Origin: Pseudonocardiaceae bacterium
GTDB lineage: Bacteria; Actinomycetota; Actinomycetes; Mycobacteriales; Pseudonocardiaceae
Assembly (NCBI GenBank): GCA_009379815.1
Contig: WHSY01000001.1
Span: 1,323-65,322 of the forward strand
DNA: 64,000 bases
Reading direction: 5' to 3'
A program made the translations under genes and the position numbers. Positions 60,485-64,000 of the stretch are shown here, piece by piece. A model generated the notes under the pieces. The model ran no database searches. It worked only from the letters and a program-made list of their open reading frames with translations, and was not told where the DNA came from. The stretch's first letter is position 1. Each line of letters begins with the position of its first letter.

Positions 60485-61642
60485 GTGACCGCGAAGATCG
60501 ACGATGTGCTGCAGGCCGGGGTGGCGCGCGGCGACGTCCCCGGCATCGTGGGGATGGCGGCAGGCGACGACGGCGTCATCTACGAGGGCGCGGCAGGCAA
60601 GCGCGCCGCGGACGCCGACGACCCGATCACCCCGGATACCATGCTGCGGATCGCGTCGATGACCAAGATGGTCACCACCGTGGCGGCGCTGCAGCAGGTC
60701 GAGCGGGTGAGCCTGGAGCTGGACGCCCCGGTCGACACCTACCGGCCGGAGTTCGCCGACCTCCCGGTGCTGGAGGGGTTCGACGGTGACACGCCCAAGC
60801 TGCGACCGGCCGGCTCCCGCGCCACGGTCCGCCAGCTGATGACCCACACGGCGGGGTTGGCGTACTGGTTCTGGAACTCCGACATCGACCGCTACGAGCA
60901 GGTGACCGGCACCCCGAACATCCTGCCCGGCAGCGACGAGGCGTTCACCGCCCCGCTGGTCGCCGACCCGGGGACCGCCTTCGAGTACGGCATCAACACC
61001 GACTGGCTCGGCAAGGTGGTCGAGACGGTCAGCGGGCAGCCGCTCGACAAATACTTCCGGGCCAACATCACCGGCCCGCTCGGCATGGACAACACCGTGG
61101 CCCGGATGAGCGAGGCGCAACGCGCCGACTCCACACCGATCCATGTGCGCGGTGACGACGGCGGCTGGGTGGTCACCGACATCGACTGGGCCCAGCAGCC
61201 GGACTTCTGGGGCGGCGGTCACTTCCTGTACTCCACCCCGCGCGACTACCTGACCTTCCAGCGCATGCTGCTCGCCGGCGGCAGGCTGGGCGATGCCCAG
61301 ATCCTCCTCGACGGTGACACCGTCGATGCGGCGTTCACCAACCAGATCGGCGGCCTGAACTTCCCGGCGGAGATCTCCACCGCCCATCCGGAGCTGTCCG
61401 CCGACGTCAACCTCGGCCCCGGGCTGAAGTGGGGCCTGGGCCTGCTGCTCAACGAGGCGCAGCAGCCCGGGATGCGTGCCGCGGGCAGCGGTGCGTGGGC
61501 AGGCCTGTTCAACACCCACTTCTGGATCGACCCCACGAACCGGGTGACCGGCGCGGTCTACTCCCAGCTGCTGCCGTTCGCCGAACCCAGGGCGCTGGCG
61601 CTCTACGGCGAGTTCGAGCAGGCGCTCTACGCATCCCGCTAG
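60485..61642 (+). CDS. Serine hydrolase (beta-lactamase/EstB family)
   Basis: 385 aa. Catalytic SxxK in IASMTKM (Ser58, Lys61), YxN in FEYGINTDWLG (about residue 165) and a C-terminal GxG-like region. Family VIII esterase/penicillin-binding-like fold. Lacks a signal peptide, which favours an intracellular esterase over a secreted beta-lactamase. GTG start at 60485. Monocistronic. Confidence 0.88.
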   Translation: MTAKIDDVLQAGVARGDVPGIVGMAAGDDGVIYEGAAGKRAADADDPITPDTMLRIASMTKMVTTVAALQQVERVSLELDAPVDTYRPEFADLPVLEGFDGDTPKLRPAGSRATVRQLMTHTAGLAYWFWNSDIDRYEQVTGTPNILPGSDEAFTAPLVADPGTAFEYGINTDWLGKVVETVSGQPLDKYFRANITGPLGMDNTVARMSEAQRADSTPIHVRGDDGGWVVTDIDWAQQPDFWGGGHFLYSTPRDYLTFQRMLLAGGRLGDAQILLDGDTVDAAFTNQIGGLNFPAEISTAHPELSADVNLGPGLKWGLGLLLNEAQQPGMRAAGSGAWAGLFNTHFWIDPTNRVTGAVYSQLLPFAEPRALALYGEFEQALYASR

Positions 61643-61648
61643 CTGCGG

Positions 61649-61834
61649 TCACTTCACGTCGACGACCGTGAGCACCCGCTCCAGGTGGCGGAGGTCCGCG
61701 GCTACGCCGTAGTGCAGTTCGCCGAGCGTCACGGCGCTGACCGCGACCTCGTCGACGGTGGTCGACAGGACCTTTCCCTGCAGCAGGTCGATCACGGCCG
61801 AGGTATCCATGAGGGCCTTGGGTATCGAGGTCAC
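61649..61834 (-). CDS. vapC: VapC-type PIN-domain toxin, truncated
   Basis: 61 aa from a GTG (61834) overlapping the antitoxin stop. ALMDTSAVIDLLQGKV (first catalytic Asp) and VSAVTLGELHYGV (catalytic Glu) are intact, but the frame ends at VLTVVDVK, about half the normal 125-135 residues, so the last two acidic residues are lost. Probably inactive as an RNase. Confidence 0.75.
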   Translation of the reverse strand: MTSIPKALMDTSAVIDLLQGKVLSTTVDEVAVSAVTLGELHYGVAADLRHLERVLTVVDVK

Positions 61835-62139
61835 CCTCGCTCGTCCCGGCTGCGGGCGGACGCCTCCCACGGGTCTGCCGGTAGGTCGTCACCGAAGACG
61901 CTGTCGACCTCTCGCACATCCCGCAACCACTGGTCGCCGTCGATGGGCGGTAGCTGGGCGATCTTGGCCTCGAACTCCGCTGCGGGCACGAAACGTCTCC
62001 TCCCCTGCCGCTGGTGAGGTACCAGGTCGGCGACCGGTCGTCCGTGCACGGTGACTGTGAACGATTCGCCGTCGTCCACCCGTCGCATGATCTCGGCGTT
62101 GTTGTTCCGCAGTTCGGACTGCCTGATGGTCTCGCTCAC
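61831..62139 (-). CDS. vapB: VapB/Phd-type antitoxin
   Basis: 102 aa. IRQSELRNNNAEIMRRVDDGESFTVTVHGRPVADLVPHQR is the Phd/YefM-type DNA-binding fold; the acidic C-terminal half (DVREVDSVFGDDLPADPW) is the toxin-binding tail. ATG 62139; its stop overlaps the GTG of vapC. Confidence 0.85.
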   Translation of the reverse strand: MSETIRQSELRNNNAEIMRRVDDGESFTVTVHGRPVADLVPHQRQGRRRFVPAAEFEAKIAQLPPIDGDQWLRDVREVDSVFGDDLPADPWEASARSRDERG

Positions 62140-62224
62140 GGTCGCACCATAGCCGGCGGAGTAGCGTGAGAGCTATCCGATAGCGTCAGCGCGTGATGGG
62201 GGCCGATCAACCTAGACTTATCGG

Positions 62225-63169
62225 ATGGCGCACAGACAGATCGGCGTCGGAGAGCGCAGCCCCGACTTTGAACTGGTCGGCCAGTCGGGGTCGCCCACGC
62301 GGTTCTACGCCTACGCGGGCGGTCGCCCGATGGCCCTGGTCTTCGGCCCCGAGGGCGCCGAGGGCGCCGATGCGCGGATGGGCGAGCTCGACGCTCTGCT
62401 CGCGGGCCGCGAGGACGTCGCGACGACCCGGGTCGTCGAGCGGTCGGTGGCCGAGGCCTACGGGCTGGACCCGGAGCAGCCGACCGTCGTCGTGCTCGAT
62501 CCCAACCTGCGTGTGACGGGGGTCGTCCCCGGCGGTCATCCGGCGGCGGAGGTCGTCACCCTGCTCGACGCCGCGGCGCACCGCGGGCCGACCAGGCAGG
62601 TGCGGGACCAGGCCCCCGTGCTGTTCGTCCCGGGGGTCCTGGACACCGACCAGTGCGAGCGGCTGATCCGCGTCTCGGAGCAGCAGGGCGACGTCGAGAC
62701 CGGGGTCGAGCGTGGCTCCGGCGGTTCGCGAAGCGAGGAGCTCGACACCGGCTACAAGCGGCGTCGTGACCACACCGTCGGCGACCCCGAACTGCTGCGT
62801 GACCTGTCCTCGGGCGTCGGCCGTCGCCTCATGCCCGAGGTCCTGAAGGCCTTCGCGTTCCGGGCGACCCGCTTCGAGGGTTTCAAGATCGCACGCTACG
62901 ACGCGTCCACCGGCGGGTTCTTCGCCGCGCACCGGGACAACCTGGCCCGCTCGACGGCACACCGGGTGTTCGCGCTGACGTTGAACCTCAACGACGCCTA
63001 CGAGGGTGGGCAGTTGCGGTTCCCGGAGTACGGCAACCAGCTGTACCGTCCGGACGCCGGTGCGGCGCTCGTGTTCTCCTGCACCCACCTGCACGAGGTC
63101 CGCGAGGTCACGGCCGGTGAGCGGTTCGTGTTGCTGTCCTTCCTCTACGGCGAGCCTGCCCCGCGTTGA
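62225..63169 (+). CDS. Peroxiredoxin-like domain fused to a prolyl-4-hydroxylase-type 2OG-Fe(II) dioxygenase
   Basis: 314 aa. Residues about 1-110 look like an AhpC/TSA thioredoxin fold (GVGERSPDFELVGQSGSPTRF, VVVLDPNLRVTGVVPGG), but the peroxidatic Cys is absent (ALVFGPEGAEGADARM in that place). Residues about 130-310 form a 2OG-Fe(II) dioxygenase: Fe ligands HxD in FFAAHRDNLA, distal His in CTHLHEVREV, 2OG-binding Arg in GERFVLLSF. Likely hydroxylates protein or another substrate; the N-terminal domain is presumably a binding module. Monocistronic. Confidence 0.83.
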   Translation: MAHRQIGVGERSPDFELVGQSGSPTRFYAYAGGRPMALVFGPEGAEGADARMGELDALLAGREDVATTRVVERSVAEAYGLDPEQPTVVVLDPNLRVTGVVPGGHPAAEVVTLLDAAAHRGPTRQVRDQAPVLFVPGVLDTDQCERLIRVSEQQGDVETGVERGSGGSRSEELDTGYKRRRDHTVGDPELLRDLSSGVGRRLMPEVLKAFAFRATRFEGFKIARYDASTGGFFAAHRDNLARSTAHRVFALTLNLNDAYEGGQLRFPEYGNQLYRPDAGAALVFSCTHLHEVREVTAGERFVLLSFLYGEPAPR

Positions 63170-63191
63170 GCTACGCCGTCGGGACAGGTGA

Positions 63192-64000
<809 letters not shown>

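Overview
The window is high-GC actinobacterial DNA. The six-gene mce cluster with two YrbE permeases, a mycofactocin-type short-chain dehydrogenase, an SsgA-like regulator (a family confined to morphologically complex actinomycetes) and relics of an actinomycete-type conjugative element suggest a filamentous actinomycete. Pseudonocardiales is my best guess, but that is inference. No rRNA, tRNA or CRISPR array was recognised.

Layout. (1) 1-7.1 kb is a nest of mobile DNA: an IS3 scar, a tyrosine-recombinase gene split by a compact ~4.06 kb cassette (integrase, small XRE protein, large zinc-ribbon protein with a decayed recombinase domain), the second integrase of the invaded element with inverted repeats at its right end, then istB and IS110 fragments. 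(2) 7.4-28.7 kb is a catabolic accessory region: two luciferase-like flavin oxidoreductases, aldehyde dehydrogenase, RibBA, a paired acyl-CoA dehydrogenase operon ending in a dodecin, TetR plus Baeyer-Villiger-type monooxygenase, Zn-alcohol dehydrogenase, esterase, acyl-CoA ligase, mycofactocin-type SDR and a quinone-oxidoreductase-like MDR. IS scars (IS701, IS21, IS110) separate the blocks; the TetR/BVMO block lies between two complementary halves of an IS701 transposase. (3) 30.3-44.4 kb is one tightly coupled mce import operon (yrbEA-yrbEB-ATPase-mceA to F) that continues into an MMPL/RND transporter and a PpiC/SurA-like foldase. (4) 44.4-51.6 kb is another scarred zone: flavin reductase, a broken acyl-CoA dehydrogenase, the tail of a TraB/FtsK-like conjugation translocase with clt-like 8-bp repeats, IS110 and IS66 wrecks, an XRE-Nudix fusion regulator, two related Cys-rich mini-proteins and an HNH fragment. 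(5) 51.6-64 kb looks like ordinary chromosome: MetE-like pair, OmpA-family lipoprotein operon, cold-shock protein, 2-hydroxyacid dehydrogenase with serine-glyoxylate-type aminotransferase, SsgA-like protein, serine hydrolase, VapBC remnant, a peroxiredoxin-like/2OG-dioxygenase fusion, and the start of glutamate dehydrogenase.

How the genes may work together (inference): a hydrophobic alcohol or ketone enters through the Mce/MMPL system. Alcohol dehydrogenases (Zn-MDR, mycofactocin SDR) oxidise it to a ketone, the BVMO makes an ester or lactone, the HSL-type esterase opens it, and aldehyde dehydrogenase and acyl-CoA ligase yield an acyl-CoA for the heteromeric acyl-CoA dehydrogenase. Nearly every oxidation step is flavin-dependent, and the region carries its own RibBA, dodecin and flavin reductase.
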